A stretch of DNA of 22,966 bases, from IMG/VR virus record IMGVR_UViG_3300034102_000510, positions 1-22,966 of that record; one strand, 5' to 3'. Below are positions 21,363-22,966 of this stretch, one piece after another. Numbering within the stretch: the first letter of the stretch is position 1; every line of letters starts with the position of its first letter. Position numbers and translations under genes: made by a program. The notes beneath the pieces are model-generated. The model was not told where the DNA came from. It saw only the letters and a list, made by a program, of their open reading frames with translations, and did not search any database. Origin of the DNA: a virus.

Positions 21363-22262
21363 TTGCTCGGTATGCACTTCACAGGCTGGGAGAACGAGCC
21401 GTGGGTAGATGGCCCGACTCACGTTCGTCTGTGGGACAACGGTGTCTCATGGCGCGCTATCCACACGGCAGTAGACACGTACAACTGGGATCGCCTTGAC
21501 GCGATGGTGGACTTCTACACCGCCAAGGGCGTCAAGATCACATACGTCGCTTGCGCGACTCCGCAATGGCTGGCGATGGACCCGCACGCGCCGCACTTCG
21601 CGCCGTGGCTGGGCGAAGGTAGCAACTCGTTGCCGTATGACATTGACGAGTGGAACAAGTTCATCTGGAATCTGGCGACCCGCTACCAGGGCCGCATCCA
21701 CTACTACGAAATCTGGAACGAGCCGCAACTGGCCGACTTCATGTACCCGTATGACACTTCGACCTGCAACCGCCTGGCGACGATGACTCAGCGTGCGAAG
21801 AACACGATTGACTCGATCGACTCTGCCGCCATGGTGATCTCGGCGTCGGTGTTGCCGCGTCCGTCGTCTGGTGGCATGGACAAGGCGACGAAGTATCTAA
21901 CGGCTCTCAAGGACAAGGGCTGGCCTGTCGACGCATACGCCTGCCACATCTACCCCGAGGTTGGCTACTGGGCACCGCGCTGGCGCGACTACTTGGAAGC
22001 CGTGAAGGACAAGTTGGCCGCGCTGAACGCTCCGAACAAGAGCAAGGTCTGGGTGACGGAGACAACTTACGGCCTACTCGGTGACCCGATTCCCGAGGAG
22101 AAGGGTAACGACGTCGTAGACCAGACGTATCAGCACGCAGAAGCCCTTGGGGTGCAACAGATTTACTGGTACGCGTGGAATCGCCCCGACCTCGGTGGCT
22201 TGCAGATCAAGGACGGCAGCACCGCTTGGGCTGCGATCAAGAGAAATGGAAACCCGTCATGA
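21363..22262 (+). CDS. Clan GH-A glycoside hydrolase, probable cell-wall glycosidase (lysin)
   Basis: A 299-residue single-domain (beta/alpha)8-type glycosidase. The TTG at 21363 is used because AAGGAG lies 5 bases upstream; ATG 21372 would be 14 bases away. The acid/base Glu120 is in YYEIWNEPQLADF, the characteristic NEP of clan GH-A, and the likely nucleophile Glu233 is in KVWVTETTYG. Supporting motifs are HVRLWDNGVSW, VKITYVACATPQW, YACHIYPEVGYW and the late IYWYAWNRPD. There is no signal peptide. Placed before an M15-type peptidase endolysin, it is probably the glycan-cutting half of a two-gene lysin. A tail-borne exopolysaccharide depolymerase is the alternative. The bond attacked cannot be read from sequence. 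Confidence 0.8.
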   Translation: MLGMHFTGWENEPWVDGPTHVRLWDNGVSWRAIHTAVDTYNWDRLDAMVDFYTAKGVKITYVACATPQWLAMDPHAPHFAPWLGEGSNSLPYDIDEWNKFIWNLATRYQGRIHYYEIWNEPQLADFMYPYDTSTCNRLATMTQRAKNTIDSIDSAAMVISASVLPRPSSGGMDKATKYLTALKDKGWPVDAYACHIYPEVGYWAPRWRDYLEAVKDKLAALNAPNKSKVWVTETTYGLLGDPIPEEKGNDVVDQTYQHAEALGVQQIYWYAWNRPDLGGLQIKDGSTAWAAIKRNGNPS

Positions 22263-22957
22263 GTAGTTGGCAGTTGGTCAAAGGTGGCGTCACTCTGCGT
22301 GATCAGATCAACGCACGCTGGACGACCCGTGACAAGGCCAGCGACGGGTCGGTTGGAGATGCCGACCACGCCGACAGGGAGAGCGATCACAATCCCGACG
22401 CGAACGGTTGGGTTCACGCCATTGACGTTGACGAGGATCTTCGCGGGTCCAAGTACGACAATCGCTGGCTGGCTGATCAGTTGATCGCCTACGCACGCGA
22501 GAAGCGTTCGGGCTCCAACAGATTCAAGAACATCGTGTACGAGGACCAGGTGGCGTCAGGCACCTATGCCGATACTTACTGGACGTTCCGAGGTAGCGGG
22601 TATGGGCACACCCATCACCTGCACATCTCGTTCACGGCTGCCGCTGAGCAGGGTGGCCAGCACTACGACATTCCGATCCTGGATGGTCAGGCTGATCTGT
22701 GGGATGGCTCGGTGCCGTACTTCGACGTGATGATCCGTTCGCTGGAGAACGGCGAGAAGAACAAGGCGACCTGGCGGCTTGCGTGCCGTCTGGCCGAGTT
22801 GGGCTTCTACCACGGCGACGTTCAGCCCGAGGGAGAGCAAGGTTTCCCCGTGAAGGCCATCGAGTCGATGCAGAAGTGGATGGGCTGGACCGTTCAGCCG
22901 TACTGCGAGAAGACGCACAAGGCGATCTTCAAGAAGTTGGAGAACACCCCGTCATGA
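22259..22957 (+). CDS. Endolysin, M15-type peptidase with C-terminal wall-binding-like domain
   Basis: A 232-residue protein whose ATG overlaps the preceding stop (ATGA). The peptidase part has SDHNPDANGWVHAIDVDED (His44, and Asp56 or Asp58) and later GHTHHLHIS (117-124, with His120 and His122), the metal ligands of D-Ala-D-Ala carboxypeptidase/L-Ala-D-Glu peptidase-like M15 enzymes. Residues about 150-232 (YFDVMIRSLENGEKNKATWR, FPVKAIESMQKWMGW) resemble a peptidoglycan-binding repeat domain. The N-terminus SSWQLVKGGVTLRDQINARW is typical of actinophage M15 lysins. It would cut stem-peptide bonds after holin release. There is no export signal, so a holin is needed. Confidence 0.86.
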   Translation: MSSWQLVKGGVTLRDQINARWTTRDKASDGSVGDADHADRESDHNPDANGWVHAIDVDEDLRGSKYDNRWLADQLIAYAREKRSGSNRFKNIVYEDQVASGTYADTYWTFRGSGYGHTHHLHISFTAAAEQGGQHYDIPILDGQADLWDGSVPYFDVMIRSLENGEKNKATWRLACRLAELGFYHGDVQPEGEQGFPVKAIESMQKWMGWTVQPYCEKTHKAIFKKLENTPS

Positions 22958-22966
22958 ACCTTCGCG
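22954..22966 (+). CDS. First codons of the next gene (holin position)
   Basis: An ATG at 22954 overlaps the endolysin stop (ATGA) and reads MNLR before the window ends. The gene after an endolysin is often a holin or a small membrane protein, but nothing here shows it. Confidence 0.5.

Overview
The window is the late structural and lysis region of a long-tailed (siphovirus) double-stranded DNA phage. GC-rich sequence, a strong codon preference for AAG, GAC and CTC/GTC, frequent GTG and TTG starts, and separate glycosidase and M15 peptidase lysins point to an actinobacterial host (for example the Gordonia/Rhodococcus/Arthrobacter/Microbacterium phages). This is inferred from gene content; no host marker is present. 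No integrase, tRNA, CRISPR or insertion sequence is seen.

Layout. At the left edge (1-541) lie leftward small genes of unknown function that share a Shine-Dalgarno element. A 188-base divergent, hairpin-rich gap (542-729) separates them from a continuous rightward block. The block begins with packaging genes: a P27-family small terminase (730-1194) and the large terminase (1191-2720). The head genes follow: SPP1-gp6-like portal (2754-4094), MuF/VG15-like minor capsid protein (4091-5080), scaffold (5149-5676) and P22-type major capsid protein (5743-6639). The neck comprises four small connector genes ending in a tail terminator (6706-8277). The tail comprises the major tail protein (8288-8929), tail assembly chaperones with a -1 frameshift (9010-9542), tape measure (9545-12874), Dit-like and Tal-like minor tail proteins (12874-14882) and an array of IPT/TIG immunoglobulin-like repeats (14893-16530). 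Then comes a mosaic of short tip or fibre genes (16572-21094), a small Cys-rich protein (21087-21293), a terminator, and the lysis genes: a clan GH-A glycosidase (21363-22262), an M15-type peptidase endolysin (22259-22957) and the first codons of a further gene (22954 onward). Strong hairpins follow the two most abundant products, major capsid and major tail protein, and hairpin pairs flank the scaffold gene.

The genes form a normal head-neck-tail-lysis assembly line, mostly coupled by 1-, 4- or 8-base overlaps. The least ordinary part is 16572-20771. There, short ORFs are joined at recurring motifs (an ORF ending in DGDxW followed by one beginning near KxxGxW). Three glycine-rich fibre ORFs stand in tandem. 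A fibronectin type III domain appears to be cut in half: its first half is at the start of one glycine-rich ORF (17087-17881) and its second half at the start of the next (17881-18642). This looks like insertion of one glycine-rich module into the middle of another gene. A nearby protein (20175-20771) carries a compact eight-cysteine segment.
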